From Desulfuromonas sp. (GTDB lineage: Bacteria > Desulfobacterota > Desulfuromonadia > Desulfuromonadales > Desulfuromonadaceae): a stretch of DNA of 64,000 bases. A model generated the notes under the pieces. That model was given only the letters and a program-made list of their open reading frames with translations, was not told the DNA's origin and searched no databases. The stretch is from positions 24,772 to 88,771 of the forward strand of contig PKUE01000007.1 of NCBI GenBank assembly GCA_002869685.1, in the 5' to 3' direction. Numbering within the stretch: the first letter of the stretch is position 1; the number at the start of each line of letters is the position of its first letter. Below are positions 1 through 9,961 of the stretch, piece after piece. A program made the position numbers and the translations under genes.

Positions 1-7
1 TTTTCAT
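1..7 (-). CDS. Start of a gene cut by the window edge
   Basis: An ATG on the minus strand at 7-5 follows a strong ribosome-binding site (GGAGGGGGA immediately upstream) and begins about 45 bases after the exbD stop. Only two codons (Met-Lys) lie inside the window, so the product cannot be named. Position after exbB-exbD suggests another member of the same operon, but this is inference from context alone. Confidence 0.4.
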
Positions 8-53
8 TCCCCCTCCTTAACATGGCATAGATTCAGGGGCATAGCCCCGACAG

Positions 54-467
54 TCAACGTTTGGTCGTTTCCGGCTCAGTCGCAATCGCCAGCTTGGCAA
101 AACCAGCCTGCTGGGCAGCATCCATCAGTTTCACCACCTTACCATGCTGGGCTTTTTCATCAGCCAGCAACACAAACGTGGTATGGCTGGCTCGGTCACC
201 GAACCCAGCCAAATGTGCCTTAAGATCCTGAAAAGAGATTAAACGATCATCGAGATGTATCAACCCCGATTTCTCAAGATATACTTTAACCTCTTCGGGC
301 TGTTTGTCTATTTTTTGATTTCCGGCTTGAGGCAAGTCAATATCAATCCCCGACGACTCAACAAAAGTTGTTGAAATCATAAAGAAAATCAGCAGCAAAA
401 AGACCACATCAACCATGGAAGTCAATTCAACGCGAACCTCTTCTCGCTGTTTTCGTTTAAATGCCAT
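54..467 (-). CDS. exbD: ExbD/TolR biopolymer transport protein
   Basis: A 137-residue protein of normal ExbD/TolR length. It has a short cytoplasmic N-terminus rich in Lys/Arg, then one membrane helix (about residues 18-35) opening with the family pattern SMVDVVFLLLIFFM. The Asp in that pattern is the conserved proton-path residue. The remainder is the periplasmic domain. With ExbB it forms an inner-membrane proton channel that powers TonB- or TolA-type work at the outer membrane. It follows the exbB-like gene in the same direction with a 36-base gap, so the two are probably one transcript. ExbD and TolR cannot be separated from sequence alone. Confidence 0.9.
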   Translation of the reverse strand: MAFKRKQREEVRVELTSMVDVVFLLLIFFMISTTFVESSGIDIDLPQAGNQKIDKQPEEVKVYLEKSGLIHLDDRLISFQDLKAHLAGFGDRASHTTFVLLADEKAQHGKVVKLMDAAQQAGFAKLAIATEPETTKR

Positions 468-503
468 AGCAAATCCTTGAATGGAAGGTCAGGGCACGCG
501 TCA

Positions 504-1118
504 TCAGTTGCTAGGCGCATCAGACGCGACCAAATCGACCAGATGGAGCGCATGTATCTCAAGTTGATGGGCAATATTATCGGACCGGCTGGTCAGATAT
601 TTGTGCAATAAAATGGTGGGAATAGCCACGGACAACCCCGTTGCCGTCGTAATCAACGCCTCGGAGATACCACCGCCTAACGTTGCCGGAGTCCCGATGC
701 CCTGAATCGACAATTGGGTAAAGGCTCGAATCATGCCAAGAACGGTGCCAAGCAGACCGAGCAATGGAGCAATTGTGGCAATGGTGCCGAGCAAACCGAG
801 ATATCGGTCTAAGGTGACCGTATAACGACTGCCAACTTCTTCGACCAACGTCTTGATCTGCTCGCGGCTACGTCCGGCGGCATTAAGGGCGACAACATAG
901 ATGGGTGCCAGCAGAGTATCCCGTTCGCGGCACACGGATATCGCATCGGCAACGTGCTCGTTGCGAACGAGAAGCTCGACCTCATCTTTTAAGTGCCTGG
1001 ATTGCTTGATCAACCCCCGGTACACCCAGACCCGCTCCAAAAAAATGGCCAACGCCAAAACAGAGCAGAACAGGATCGGATACATCAGGGGACCACCTTT
1101 TTGAAAAATTTCCAGCAT
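504..1118 (-). CDS. exbB: MotA/TolQ/ExbB proton channel protein
   Basis: A 204-residue integral membrane protein with a first helix near residues 12-30 and two further helices around 105-130 and 150-175. The core block LGLLGTIATIAPLLGLLGTV and the following GGGISEALITTATGLSVAIP are the signature of the MotA/TolQ/ExbB family. The protein makes the pentameric channel around the ExbD dimer and converts proton motive force into motion. It sits between the LapA-like gene and exbD, all co-directional. Assignment to ExbB rather than TolQ rests on the pairing with exbD and the absence of tolA/tolB/pal genes in view. Confidence 0.88.
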   Translation of the reverse strand: MLEIFQKGGPLMYPILFCSVLALAIFLERVWVYRGLIKQSRHLKDEVELLVRNEHVADAISVCRERDTLLAPIYVVALNAAGRSREQIKTLVEEVGSRYTVTLDRYLGLLGTIATIAPLLGLLGTVLGMIRAFTQLSIQGIGTPATLGGGISEALITTATGLSVAIPTILLHKYLTSRSDNIAHQLEIHALHLVDLVASDAPSN

Positions 1119-1143
1119 AGCGAGGTCCTTATGTCATGGCGTC

Positions 1144-1668
1144 TTAGGATTGTTTGTTAACCGGTTCTTCTATCTCGGTTTCAGTGTCTTGCTGCGGTCC
1201 GGCAGGCAATTCAATAACCGTCGGAGGCTCAACCGCTTCGGGTGCGGCTTCAGATTCTTCATAGACGGCATCGCTAACGTCATCCGTGTCGGCAGCAGGC
1301 GGTTGCGGGCTGACAGTCGGCGCTTCTTCCGCAACAGCGGGGCTCTCATCTGCCACGGCTGTTTGCGTGTTTTCCTCCTTCTTGCCCTTCTTCTCTTTTT
1401 TGGCCGCCCGCTTTGACTCCTTGGCGTCCGTTGCCATTTCCGGCTGCAGCTGTTTCAGTTGGCGCTTGAGCTGCATGATTTTGATCGTATTAGCAAAAGA
1501 AGCCGAAATCATTCCCAACACAAAAGTGGTCATGATCAGCAAGAAAAGATAGATCTCCGGTGTTTGATAATCAAGAAAACTAATGACAACTTTTGTATCG
1601 TTGTCTTTACAGAAGATAAAAACCAGCGCAAGGCCAACCAGAGCCATGAAAAGCTTTACAAACTTCAT
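1144..1668 (-). CDS. LapA-domain (DUF1049) membrane protein with acidic tail
   Basis: A 174-residue protein. The first ~70 residues fit the LapA/DUF1049 pattern: a short N-terminal helix, a loop with NDTKVVISFLDY, a second helix (about 40-62), then a basic coiled-coil start (KIMQLKRQLKQLQ). In enterobacteria LapA proteins help regulate lipopolysaccharide assembly. The C-terminal half is unusual: a Lys-rich stretch followed by a long low-complexity tail rich in Glu, Ala, Pro and Val, likely unstructured. It starts at an ATG behind a GGGGGG ribosome-binding site. It precedes exbB by 25 bases. The domain assignment is fairly secure; its exact role here is not known. Confidence 0.75.
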   Translation of the reverse strand: MKFVKLFMALVGLALVFIFCKDNDTKVVISFLDYQTPEIYLFLLIMTTFVLGMISASFANTIKIMQLKRQLKQLQPEMATDAKESKRAAKKEKKGKKEENTQTAVADESPAVAEEAPTVSPQPPAADTDDVSDAVYEESEAAPEAVEPPTVIELPAGPQQDTETEIEEPVNKQS

Positions 1669-1748
1669 TGTATTCCCCCCTGTACATCTCTTATTTTCAG
1701 TCTATGAATTTTAATTCAAATCTCGGCAGCGCCCAATATGGGTTGACG

Positions 1749-2258
1749 TTAGACGATTTGCTCCAAAGCGTCAACATTGATAATCTCGCCACGCAGTGAT
1801 TCTTCAAGATAGAGAACAGCAACAGAATGCCAGGGCTGCTGACGCTTGTCAGCAGCGCTCCCAGGATTGACAACCAGCATTTTCCCGACTCGATGACACA
1901 CGGGTCGATGACTGTGTCCATAAATCAGACAGTCAAGCTGCTGGTCGGCAAAGTGAGCGATCATACGAGGTTCAAGATCGTCACGATTTCCCCAACCATG
2001 AACAACCCCGATCCGCCAGCCGTCAAGGACCAGGATCCGTTGCATCGGGACACCGGGTTGGAAAATATCCATATTCCCCTGCACGGGATAGAACGGCACA
2101 GGTTCAAACAGTAAACCAAGGTCGGGATGAACCAGATCTCCGGCGTGAATGACGGCATCAACCCCAAGAAAACAGGTGGCAGACAGACGGTCAATAAGAT
2201 TTCTCGCCTCTGAAAGCGTATTAAAATGGGTATCAGACACAACAGCTATTTTTTTCAT
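1749..2258 (-). CDS. YfcE/MJ0936-family metallophosphoesterase
   Basis: A 169-residue calcineurin-like phosphoesterase. The metal-binding motifs are in order: SDTHF near the N-terminus, HAGDL, GNMD, VHGWG and YGHSHRP, followed by NPGS, as in the YfcE/MJ0936 family of small phosphodiesterases that use two divalent metals. The cellular substrate is unknown. It begins just after the hom terminator with no recognisable ribosome-binding site, so it may have its own promoter or be translated from read-through transcripts. Confidence 0.85.
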   Translation of the reverse strand: MKKIAVVSDTHFNTLSEARNLIDRLSATCFLGVDAVIHAGDLVHPDLGLLFEPVPFYPVQGNMDIFQPGVPMQRILVLDGWRIGVVHGWGNRDDLEPRMIAHFADQQLDCLIYGHSHRPVCHRVGKMLVVNPGSAADKRQQPWHSVAVLYLEESLRGEIINVDALEQIV

Positions 2259-2266
2259 TATATAAA

Positions 2267-2292
2267 CAAAAAAGGCGCCACGAGGGCGCCTT
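2267..2292 (-). terminator. Intrinsic terminator after hom
   Basis: On the minus strand an 8-bp GC-rich stem (AAGGCGCC / GGCGCCTT) with a 5-base loop is followed directly by TTTTTTG. It lies 18 bases after the hom stop codon and ends 8 bases before the phosphoesterase start. It is the likely end of the long fab-rib-hom transcript. Confidence 0.85.
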
Positions 2293-2310
2293 AGAAATGC
2301 ATGAGATCAA

Positions 2311-3621
2311 TTAAGCCAGCTCATTTTCAATACGGATGAACAGACTGTCCTCTTTGCAGGTTTCAAGCTGATCGATTTTAGCCAGAGCCGCACGCACATT
2401 GCTTTCAACCGCATCATGGGTCATCAGAACGATCGGCACACAGCCGCCGAGCTCGCGATCCGGTTGAATCATCGAAGCAATACTGATGTCATGCTCACCC
2501 AGAGTCGCTGCGATCTGAGCCAGGACACCAGGACGATCATCCACCATCACACGGATATAATATTGACTGGTAATATCCTCCATCGCCTTAACGGGCAAGG
2601 TGGTGATATTCTTTGTCAGATAATTGAGCGATGGCGGCAGGAAACTGCTTTCACCAACCATTTGGCGTGACAGGCTCATCACATCCCCCATCACGGCACT
2701 GGCGGTCGCGTCCATACCTGCGCCACTGCCGACCTGAGTTACCGGACCGACAAAATCTCCGATAAGGCGTACCGCGTTCAATACGCCACGCACACTCGCC
2801 AAAGAGTAACTTTCAGGAATCATGGTCGGATGTACGCGGGCTTCGACAACCCCATCCTCCTGTTTGCCAATGGCCAGCAGCTTAATCTGATAGCCAAACT
2901 GTCGGGCATACTGGATGTCGAGAGCGGTGATGCGGGTAATTCCTTCAGTGTAAATGGAATCAAAATCAACCCAGGTACCAAAACACATGGTCATGAGGAT
3001 GGACAACTTATGCGCGGTGTCGATCCCTTCAATATCAAAGGTCGGATCGGCCTCGGCATAGCCGAGTTTTTGGGCGTCAGCAAGAACCGCCGAGAAATCC
3101 TCACCGTTTTCCGTCATCCGAGTCAGGATGTAGTTACAAGTCCCATTAAGGATTCCAAAAACATCGCTGAACTGATTGGCACACAGGTTTTCACGAATTG
3201 ACGACAACACCGGGATCCCGCCACCAACTGCCGCTTCGAACAGAATACTGACATTGTTCTTCTCGGCGGCCAGAAGCAATTCCTGTCCATACAGAGCGAG
3301 AAGAGCTTTATTGGCCGTCACAACATGCTTGCCATTTTCAAGAGCCTTAAGCACAAAGGTGCGAGCAGGCTCATAACCACCGATCAATTCAATGACGACA
3401 TCAATTTCGGGGTTAGTCAGAACATCATCGGCTTCAGAGGTCATAATCGCCGGGTCAACAGTCACACCACGATCCGTTGTCAGATCACGATCCGCAATAG
3501 CCGCCAGGGTCAACTTGGCACCCAAGCGCTGGGAAATAACTTCGGCATTGTTTTGAAAAACTTTGACAACTCCGGTACCGATCGTACCGAATCCAAGCAG
3601 ACCTACTTTTATCTCTTTCAT
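2311..3621 (-). CDS. hom: Homoserine dehydrogenase
   Basis: NAD(P)-dependent homoserine dehydrogenase, 436 residues, which reduces aspartate semialdehyde to homoserine on the way to threonine and methionine. The N-terminal Rossmann motif is GLLGFGTIGTGVV; the catalytic core holds NGTCNYIL and GYAEADPTFDIEG (substrate-binding and catalytic Lys/Asp/Glu region). The C-terminal ~80 residues are an ACT domain (VMVDDRPGVLAQIAATL), normally a site for amino-acid feedback. The start chosen is the ATG at 3621 behind AGGAG; a TTG four codons earlier would overlap this ribosome-binding site. It is the last gene before a terminator. Confidence 0.95.
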   Translation of the reverse strand: MKEIKVGLLGFGTIGTGVVKVFQNNAEVISQRLGAKLTLAAIADRDLTTDRGVTVDPAIMTSEADDVLTNPEIDVVIELIGGYEPARTFVLKALENGKHVVTANKALLALYGQELLLAAEKNNVSILFEAAVGGGIPVLSSIRENLCANQFSDVFGILNGTCNYILTRMTENGEDFSAVLADAQKLGYAEADPTFDIEGIDTAHKLSILMTMCFGTWVDFDSIYTEGITRITALDIQYARQFGYQIKLLAIGKQEDGVVEARVHPTMIPESYSLASVRGVLNAVRLIGDFVGPVTQVGSGAGMDATASAVMGDVMSLSRQMVGESSFLPPSLNYLTKNITTLPVKAMEDITSQYYIRVMVDDRPGVLAQIAATLGEHDISIASMIQPDRELGGCVPIVLMTHDAVESNVRAALAKIDQLETCKEDSLFIRIENELA

Positions 3622-3648
3622 GAAGCTCCTCAATTTCCGTTGATATCT

Positions 3649-4110
3649 TTATGTTGTACGTGCGCGCTTGGCGACACGATCAAGAACGCCATTCAAAAAC
3701 GACGGCGTATCTTTCGTTCCGTAACGTTTGGCAATTTCGATTGCCTCGTTGATAACCACACCGGCCGGGATTTTATCCACGTACATCAGCTCGTAACAAG
3801 CCATGCGCATCAGAGACAGATCAAGTCGTGGCATCCTGTCGAGTGCCCAGTTTTTGGAAGTATCCAACAACGTGGCATCGATTTCTTCAAGATGCTCATA
3901 AACCCCTTTGACCAGCTGCTCGGCGAAAAACATCACTTCGTCAGATAACGGAGCACTTGGTTCTTCCGGCTCACCGAGGACATCGGTACTGAAACGGAAA
4001 TTACCCCAGAAGTCACTCAAAACCTGATCGAGCGGTGCTTCCTGATCATAAAGGCTATACAATATTTTCAGAGCGTATTCTCGCCCGTTTCGTCGTGTTC
4101 CCTGTGCCAT
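3649..4110 (-). CDS. nusB: Transcription antitermination protein NusB
   Basis: A 153-residue helical protein starting RRNGREYALKILYSLYD and ending with the conserved VINEAIEIAKRYGTKDTPSFLNGVLD block. NusB binds boxA RNA with NusE (S10) to keep rRNA transcription processive. There is a family-atypical acidic insertion (about residues 40-60, GEPEEPSAPLSDE). Its start codon abuts the ribH stop with no gap, the usual ribH-nusB pairing in proteobacteria. Confidence 0.95.
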   Translation of the reverse strand: MAQGTRRNGREYALKILYSLYDQEAPLDQVLSDFWGNFRFSTDVLGEPEEPSAPLSDEVMFFAEQLVKGVYEHLEEIDATLLDTSKNWALDRMPRLDLSLMRMACYELMYVDKIPAGVVINEAIEIAKRYGTKDTPSFLNGVLDRVAKRARTT

Positions 4111-4578
4111 TTAGTCAATACTTTTCAAAAGGTTAACCATCTCAATTGCGGTGACAGCGGCTTCAAATCCTTTATTGCCTGCTTTCGTCCCTGCCCGCTC
4201 GACAGCCTGCTCAATGGTATCGGTCGTCAGGACACCAAAGGCGATCGGAACGCCACTGGCCAGACTGACTGAAGCAACCCCTTTTGTCACTTCATTGCTG
4301 ACATAATCAAAATGGGGTGTCGCGCCACGAATAACGGCGCCGAGGCAGATCACGGCATCGTAACGACCACTGTTGGCCATTTTTTGTGCAACAAGAGGGA
4401 TCTCAAAAGCGCCAGGCACGCGCGCGATGGTAATAGCCTCATCTTTGCCACCGTGACGGACAATGGCATCAACGGCCCCTTCGACAAGACGTTCGCAGAT
4501 AAAACTGTTAAAACGACCTACGACAATGGCGATTTTCTGGCCTGAAGCATCCAGTTGACCCGCTAATTCATTTGCCAT
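4111..4578 (-). CDS. ribH: 6,7-dimethyl-8-ribityllumazine synthase
   Basis: A 155-residue lumazine synthase, which condenses 5-amino-6-ribitylamino-uracil with 3,4-dihydroxy-2-butanone-4-phosphate in riboflavin synthesis. Visible family motifs are VGRFNSFI at the N-terminus, the [10 protein letters not shown] loop, [19 protein letters not shown] (substrate and phosphate binding, including the catalytic His) and FGVLTTDT. It lies between ribBA and nusB on the same strand. Confidence 0.96.
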   Translation of the reverse strand: MANELAGQLDASGQKIAIVVGRFNSFICERLVEGAVDAIVRHGGKDEAITIARVPGAFEIPLVAQKMANSGRYDAVICLGAVIRGATPHFDYVSNEVTKGVASVSLASGVPIAFGVLTTDTIEQAVERAGTKAGNKGFEAAVTAIEMVNLLKSID

Positions 4579-4637
4579 GAGTGTACTCCCGATTCAGTCT
4601 AAGGCCGAAAACAGCTTTCGACCGGATAATGTTATCG

Positions 4638-5843
4638 CTACAGGTTTTCCAACAAGTGACCCATTTTTTCTTTTTTGGTCAACAGATAACGCTGGTTGAC
4701 CCGATTGGCCGGCATTTCAATTTTCACTCGCTCAACCACTTCAAGACCATAGCCTTGCAAACCAACAATTTTTTTCGGATTATTGGTCATCAGTTTAATC
4801 TTCTTAACGCCCAGATCGGCCAGGATTTGCGCACCAATACCATAATCTCGCAGATCGGCTTTGAAGCCCAGAGCTTCATTCGCCTCAACGGTATCGTGCC
4901 CACAATCTTGCAGAGCATAGGCTTTAAGCTTATTAACCAAGCCAATACCGCGTCCTTCCTGACGCATATAAACAACAACGCCACTGCCAGCTTCTTCGAT
5001 TTGCGCCATGGCGGCCTGTAACTGTTGCCCACAGTCACAACGCATTGATCCGAAAACATCGCCGGTCAGACATTCGGAGTGTACCCTAACCAATACCGGT
5101 TCATCGGGATTGATATCGCCTTTAATCAGGGCAACATGTTGGGCATTGTCGACATCATTTTCATAAACAATCGCCTCAAAATCGCCACCAAAGCAGGTTG
5201 GCAATGCGGTTTCCGCTGCACGACGAACCAAAAGCTCCTTACGCATGCGGTATTCAACCAGATCAGCAACCGTTACAATGCGCAGGTCATGCTTTTTGGC
5301 GAATACCTTCAACTCAGGCATACGGGACATGGTCCCGTCGTCATTCATAATTTCACAAATAACTCCTGCCGGCTTTAGCCCGGCAAGACGTGCCAAATCA
5401 ACAGAGCCTTCAGTTTGACCCGTACGGACCAAAACGCCTCCCTTACGTGCACGCAGTGGAAACACATGGCCAGGACGAGCCAGATCTTTCGCCGTTGATT
5501 CATCATCAATGGCCACCTTAATGGTTTGAGCTCGATCCGCTGCAGAAATTCCAGTTGAAACCCCTCGACGTGCTTCGATCGAAACAGTGAAAGCCGTACC
5601 AAAAGAGGAGCTGTTTTCCGAAACCATCAGCGGCAGGTCAAGATAGTCCGCCCGCTCTTCGGTCAAAGACAGGCAAATCAGCCCACGACCCTCTTTGGCC
5701 ATGAAATTGATGGCTTCATCGGTAACCATCTCGGCGGCCATGGTCAGATCGCCTTCGTTTTCACGGTCCTCATCATCAACCAGAATCACCATTTTCCCCT
5801 GACGAATATCCTCAAGGGCAGCTTCAATTTTTGCTATAGGCAC
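4638..5843 (-). CDS. ribBA: Bifunctional DHBP synthase / GTP cyclohydrolase II
   Basis: A 401-residue fusion feeding both branches of riboflavin synthesis. Residues 1-~200 are 3,4-dihydroxy-2-butanone-4-phosphate synthase ([11 protein letters not shown] acidic metal-binding motif, then the [11 protein letters not shown] and GHVFPLRA blocks). Residues ~205-401 are GTP cyclohydrolase II, with zinc ligands in [15 protein letters not shown], the RQEGRGIG active-site block and the C-terminal LMTNNPKK motif. All expected catalytic residues for both halves are present, so both activities are likely intact. Same operon as ribE and ribD. Confidence 0.96.
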   Translation of the reverse strand: MPIAKIEAALEDIRQGKMVILVDDEDRENEGDLTMAAEMVTDEAINFMAKEGRGLICLSLTEERADYLDLPLMVSENSSSFGTAFTVSIEARRGVSTGISAADRAQTIKVAIDDESTAKDLARPGHVFPLRARKGGVLVRTGQTEGSVDLARLAGLKPAGVICEIMNDDGTMSRMPELKVFAKKHDLRIVTVADLVEYRMRKELLVRRAAETALPTCFGGDFEAIVYENDVDNAQHVALIKGDINPDEPVLVRVHSECLTGDVFGSMRCDCGQQLQAAMAQIEEAGSGVVVYMRQEGRGIGLVNKLKAYALQDCGHDTVEANEALGFKADLRDYGIGAQILADLGVKKIKLMTNNPKKIVGLQGYGLEVVERVKIEMPANRVNQRYLLTKKEKMGHLLENL

Positions 5844-5907
5844 AATGTGCTCCTTTCAAACAATCCTATTAAATCGCCATATTAGCGATATGAAAATCCT
5901 GTATCAA

Positions 5908-6555
5908 TTAAACAAAACCGTTGCGAGCCAAATGTTCCAAAGTCAACGATGACGGCTTATTGTCCGGGACCGTTGCCAGTAATTTCTCAACATAACGGCC
6001 AATGATATCCGTTTCGATATTCACTCGTCCACCCGGTTGTAAATTTTTCAACGTCGTTTCAGCAAGACTGTGCGGAATAATTGCCACAGAAAACGTTTCT
6101 TCGGTCACTTCATTGACGGTCAAACTCACCCCATCAATCGTAATCGATCCCTTGGGCACGATATAACGCAATGTTTCAGCTGAAAGACGAAAAGTAAAAC
6201 GGATTGCGTTGCCATCTGTTCGTCGTTCAATGGCCGTGGCCACATCATCAACATGGCCGCTGACAATATGGCCGCCCAAACGATCAGACAGACGTAATGC
6301 ACGCTCAAGGTTAACTTCTGAACCTGCGGATAACGCTCCAAGGTTGGAACAGTCCAGGGTTTCCGGTGAAACATCAGCCACAAACAACGCACTGCCCTTT
6401 TTCACCACGGTGAGGCAAATGCCATTAACGGCAATACTGTCACCGAGAGCCACTTCAGACATGGGAATCGCCGTGGCCACGCTGAGCTGGACACTCGAAC
6501 CACTATGGCGCAATTCACGAACAGTACCGATATCTTCAATTAATCCGGTAAACAC
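5908..6555 (-). CDS. ribE: Riboflavin synthase alpha subunit
   Basis: A 215-residue riboflavin synthase, dismutating two lumazines to riboflavin. It begins MFTGLIEDIGTV and has the two internally similar lumazine-binding halves (GDSIAVNGICLTV in the first, GSITIDGVSLTVNEV in the second), each of about 95 residues. The start is a GTG behind GAGAGG, and it overlaps the end of ribD by 16 bases, implying translational coupling. Also called ribC in some species. Confidence 0.95.
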   Translation of the reverse strand: MFTGLIEDIGTVRELRHSGSSVQLSVATAIPMSEVALGDSIAVNGICLTVVKKGSALFVADVSPETLDCSNLGALSAGSEVNLERALRLSDRLGGHIVSGHVDDVATAIERRTDGNAIRFTFRLSAETLRYIVPKGSITIDGVSLTVNEVTEETFSVAIIPHSLAETTLKNLQPGGRVNIETDIIGRYVEKLLATVPDNKPSSLTLEHLARNGFV

Positions 6556-7667
6556 GTTTGCACCTCTCCCTCAATAAGAACATCGCCACCAAAGGTTGTC
6601 ACCCGCACATCGGTCAACGTTAAGGCCTGATCAAGGGACTCAACACCATGACCGCTGAACATCCCCAGGCCATCCTGGCCACCCAGCAGCTTAGGTGCCA
6701 CATAGATCATCGCCCGATCAAACAGACCGGCCTTGAACAAACTGTGGTTGAGGATACTCCCCCCTTCAACCAGAACCGATTGAATATTTCGCTGTCCAAG
6801 CATGTCAGCAAGAGCGCAAAGATCGACTTGACCAGAGGGCGTCGCCCGCACCTGCACGACTTCAACATTGTCACAACGATTCAGGGCGGCAATTTTTTGT
6901 CCATCCGCCCCTTCAACCGTCACAATCCAGGTCGGTGCGGCGGAATGATGAGAGACCAGATTGGCATCAAGGGGCACCTGCAGGCGCGAATCGACTACAA
7001 TACGCACGGGATCTCTACCTGCCGATGACAACCGTGTTGTCAAACGAGGATTATCGCGCAACGCCGTGCCACTACCGACCATGATGGCATCAACCTGATC
7101 GCGCACCTGATGAACATGCGCCCGACTGGACTCATTGGTAATCCATTGGGAGTGTCCACGGTTGGTCGCAGTATTGCCATCAAGGGTGATCGCCGATTTC
7201 AAAATAAACAGTGGTCGACCGGAGGTCATATGTTTGAGGAACGGAGCGATCAGCCGGCGACATTCCACTTCGAGAACACCAACTTCAACCTCAACACCGG
7301 CCGCACGCAGTCGCTCAACACCTTGACCACGAACCTGAGGATTGGGATCAATCAACCCAACATATACACGGGAGATGCCCGCAGCGATAAGTGCGTCACA
7401 GCAAGGAGGGGTACGACCATGATGGGAACAGGGTTCTAGCGTCACATAGGCTTCAGCACCACGAGCGCACTCGCCGGCATCACGCAAGGCAAAGACCTCT
7501 GCATGTGGCTCACCGGCTTTGGGATGGAAACCGCGTCCGACAACTTCATCCCCCTGAACGATTACCGCACCCACGGGGGGGTTAGGCGTCGTACGCCCCA
7601 CAGCAGTTTGCGCCTGCTCAAGAGCCAGACGCATAAACCGATCTCGTCGTTGCGTCATACTATCCAC
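6540..7667 (-). CDS. ribD: Riboflavin biosynthesis deaminase/reductase RibD
   Basis: A 375-residue bifunctional enzyme. The N-terminal deaminase (about 1-150) has the zinc site HAEVFAL and PCSHHGRTPPCC; the C-terminal part (about 150-365) is the 5-amino-6-(5-phosphoribosylamino)uracil reductase (LKSAITLDGN, VEGG near the end). It catalyses the second and third steps of the pathway. The start is uncertain: GTG at 7667 lies 4 bases after AAGGA, while an ATG at 7658 three codons later is also possible. It begins 9 bases after nrdR. Confidence 0.95.
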   Translation of the reverse strand: MDSMTQRRDRFMRLALEQAQTAVGRTTPNPPVGAVIVQGDEVVGRGFHPKAGEPHAEVFALRDAGECARGAEAYVTLEPCSHHGRTPPCCDALIAAGISRVYVGLIDPNPQVRGQGVERLRAAGVEVEVGVLEVECRRLIAPFLKHMTSGRPLFILKSAITLDGNTATNRGHSQWITNESSRAHVHQVRDQVDAIMVGSGTALRDNPRLTTRLSSAGRDPVRIVVDSRLQVPLDANLVSHHSAAPTWIVTVEGADGQKIAALNRCDNVEVVQVRATPSGQVDLCALADMLGQRNIQSVLVEGGSILNHSLFKAGLFDRAMIYVAPKLLGGQDGLGMFSGHGVESLDQALTLTDVRVTTFGGDVLIEGEVQTCLPD

Positions 7668-7675
7668 TAAATCCT

Positions 7676-8152
7676 TTATTGTTCCGACGGCAAATCGCGT
7701 TGATTACCGAGGATATCTTTCAATTCCTGCATGAATTCATTGATATCTTTGAACTGGCGATAGACAGACGCGAAACGGACATAGGCGACTTCATCAAGAT
7801 CATGCAGCGCCTTCATGACTGCCTCACCAACACTGCTGGCTGGTATCTCCCGCTCGGGACTTTCCTGGAACTCCATCTCCAACTGATCGACAATTTTCTC
7901 GATCGTGGCAATAGAGACCGGTCTTTTCTCACACGCGCGTTGCATACCGGCTATGATCTTATGTCGATCAAACGGTTCCCGACGGCCGTCTTTTTTAACC
8001 ACCAGCGGCAGGATGTCTTCAACACGCTCATAGGTCGTGAAACGACGGTTACACTCAGAGCATTCACGCCGACGACGAATACTGTTGCCCTCTTTTCCTA
8101 ATCGCGAATCCACCACGCGGGTATCAATACAGGAACAAAAGGGACATTTCAT
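7676..8152 (-). CDS. nrdR: Transcriptional repressor NrdR
   Basis: A 158-residue repressor of ribonucleotide reductase genes. The N-terminal zinc ribbon has two Cys pairs (MKCPFCSC and [10 protein letters not shown]). The ATP-cone domain (about 49-139) starts with [17 protein letters not shown]. It senses ATP/dATP and binds NrdR boxes upstream of nrd genes. Its start codon follows the dCMP deaminase stop without a gap, and ribD follows; the nrdR-ribD order is common in bacteria. Confidence 0.96.
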   Translation of the reverse strand: MKCPFCSCIDTRVVDSRLGKEGNSIRRRRECSECNRRFTTYERVEDILPLVVKKDGRREPFDRHKIIAGMQRACEKRPVSIATIEKIVDQLEMEFQESPEREIPASSVGEAVMKALHDLDEVAYVRFASVYRQFKDINEFMQELKDILGNQRDLPSEQ

Positions 8153-8626
8153 CTAATTCTCCTGAGACGTATGAGATGTGGTTTCGTGCTCGAGAACTTC
8201 AATGCCGGACTCCAGTAAGAGATCACGGGCCAGATCATCGGGATAGCCATCCAGATACACAATGCGGCTCAATCCGGCATTAATCAACATCTTTGCGCAA
8301 ATGACGCACGGCGCGTTGGTACAATACAGGGTCCCGCCACTGATGTTCACACCATGCTTGGCAGCCTGGATGATGGCGTTCTGCTCGGCATGCAGCCCCC
8401 GGCACAACTCATGGCGCTGTCCCGAAGGAACCTGCATCTTTTCCCGCAGGCAACCAGTCTCCTGACAATGACGAATTCCCGATGGCGTCCCGTTATAGCC
8501 GGTGGTCAGGACATTCTTGTCCTTGACAATCACCGCACCGACCTGGCGGCGCAGACACGTAGAGCGACTGGCCACCAGACGGGCTATATCCATGAAATAA
8601 TCTTCCAATGAAGGACGCGGCATCAT
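8153..8626 (-). CDS. dCMP deaminase (ComEB-like)
   Basis: A 157-residue cytidine/deoxycytidylate deaminase. The catalytic zinc site is complete: HAEQNAI carries the His and catalytic Glu, and [12 protein letters not shown] the two Cys. The extra cysteines in the [13 protein letters not shown] and GCLREK segments are typical of dCMP deaminases of the ComEB type. It makes dUMP for thymidylate synthesis, which fits its place between glyA (one-carbon donor) and nrdR. Two adjacent ATG codons at 8626 and 8623 are possible starts. Confidence 0.92.
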   Translation of the reverse strand: MMPRPSLEDYFMDIARLVASRSTCLRRQVGAVIVKDKNVLTTGYNGTPSGIRHCQETGCLREKMQVPSGQRHELCRGLHAEQNAIIQAAKHGVNISGGTLYCTNAPCVICAKMLINAGLSRIVYLDGYPDDLARDLLLESGIEVLEHETTSHTSQEN

Positions 8627-8636
8627 GGTTATCTAC

Positions 8637-9884
8637 TTATTTGAGACGATGCGCATAAAGGGGGAATTGCTGACACAACTCCTTGACTTCAGCGCGGATT
8701 GCCGCCAGTGCGGCCTCATCTTCAAGATTGGTCAGAGCCCGATCGATCCACTCGGCAACTTTACCCATCTCTGCCTCTTTCAGGCCTCGGGTTGTTGTAG
8801 CCGGAGTACCGATACGGAAGCCACTGGTGACAAACGGTGAACGGGTATCAAACGGAACCGCGTTCTTATTCACAGTGATGCCCGCTTTTTCCAAAGCCTC
8901 TTCAGCCATTTTACCCGTGGTTTCTGTGCCACTCAGGTCAACAAGAATCAAGTGGTTATCAGTACCACCGGAAACCAGGTTGTAGCCGCGCTCGAGCAGA
9001 CCGGCAGCCAGTGCTTTCGCATTGAGTACAACCTGATGGGCATAGGCTTTAAAGTCATCATCAAGTGCTTCTTTAAAGGCAACGGCCTTGGCGGCAATAA
9101 CGTGCATCAAGGGGCCACCCTGGCTACCAGGGAAGATATTGCTGTTCACTTTTTTAGCGAATTCTTCTTGGCACAGAATCATGCCACCACGGGGGCCACG
9201 CAGGGTTTTATGAGTTGTTGTCGTTACAAACTCAGCATGGGGAACCGGGCTGGGATGCTCACCAGCAGCAACCAGACCGGCGATGTGCGCCATATCAACC
9301 ATCACCGGCGCGCCAACCTTATCCGCAATCTGACGGAATGCCGCAAAATCAATGGTCCGAGGATAAGCACTGGCACCGACAACAATCAGTTTCGGCTTAT
9401 GCTCCAAGGCCAGCGATTCAACTTCATTGTAGTCGATCGTGCCGGTCTCTTTTTTCACACCATAGGGGACAATGTTATACAGTTTACCGGAAAAATTAAC
9501 CGGTGAACCATGGGTCAGGTGGCCACCATGAGCCAGATTCATCCCCAAAACAGTGTCACCAGGCTGGCAGGCCGTGAAATAAACCGCCATATTCGCCTGA
9601 GAACCGGAGTGAGGTTGAACATTGGCATGATCAGCACCGAAGAGTTGCTTGGCGCGGTCAATCGCCAGCTGCTCGGCAACGTCAACCACTTCACAGCCGC
9701 CATAATAACGCTTGCCGGGATATCCTTCAGCGTATTTATTGGTCATAACCGAGCCCTGAGCTTCCAGGACACATTCGCTGACAAAGTTCTCCGATGCGAT
9801 AAATTCGAGATTATATTCTTGACGCTCAGTTTCCTCAGTAATGGTCTGAGCGATTTCAGGATCAAATTGGGCAAGAGTCTTCAC
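8637..9884 (-). CDS. glyA: Serine hydroxymethyltransferase
   Basis: A 415-residue PLP enzyme converting serine and tetrahydrofolate to glycine and methylene-tetrahydrofolate. Motifs include [27 protein letters not shown] and the PLP lysine block [16 protein letters not shown] place the start at the GTG at 9884, because GGAGG lies five bases upstream of it. The ATG at 9896 overlaps that ribosome-binding site and would add four residues (MEVV). It is between rpiB and the dCMP deaminase gene. Confidence 0.96.
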   Translation of the reverse strand: MKTLAQFDPEIAQTITEETERQEYNLEFIASENFVSECVLEAQGSVMTNKYAEGYPGKRYYGGCEVVDVAEQLAIDRAKQLFGADHANVQPHSGSQANMAVYFTACQPGDTVLGMNLAHGGHLTHGSPVNFSGKLYNIVPYGVKKETGTIDYNEVESLALEHKPKLIVVGASAYPRTIDFAAFRQIADKVGAPVMVDMAHIAGLVAAGEHPSPVPHAEFVTTTTHKTLRGPRGGMILCQEEFAKKVNSNIFPGSQGGPLMHVIAAKAVAFKEALDDDFKAYAHQVVLNAKALAAGLLERGYNLVSGGTDNHLILVDLSGTETTGKMAEEALEKAGITVNKNAVPFDTRSPFVTSGFRIGTPATTTRGLKEAEMGKVAEWIDRALTNLEDEAALAAIRAEVKELCQQFPLYAHRLK

Positions 9885-9961
9885 TACAACCTCCATGGTC
9901 TTGATGACTTAAAGAAAAAATGATGGGCAGGCCGTGCCCACCCATCACTTGACTGATTCAT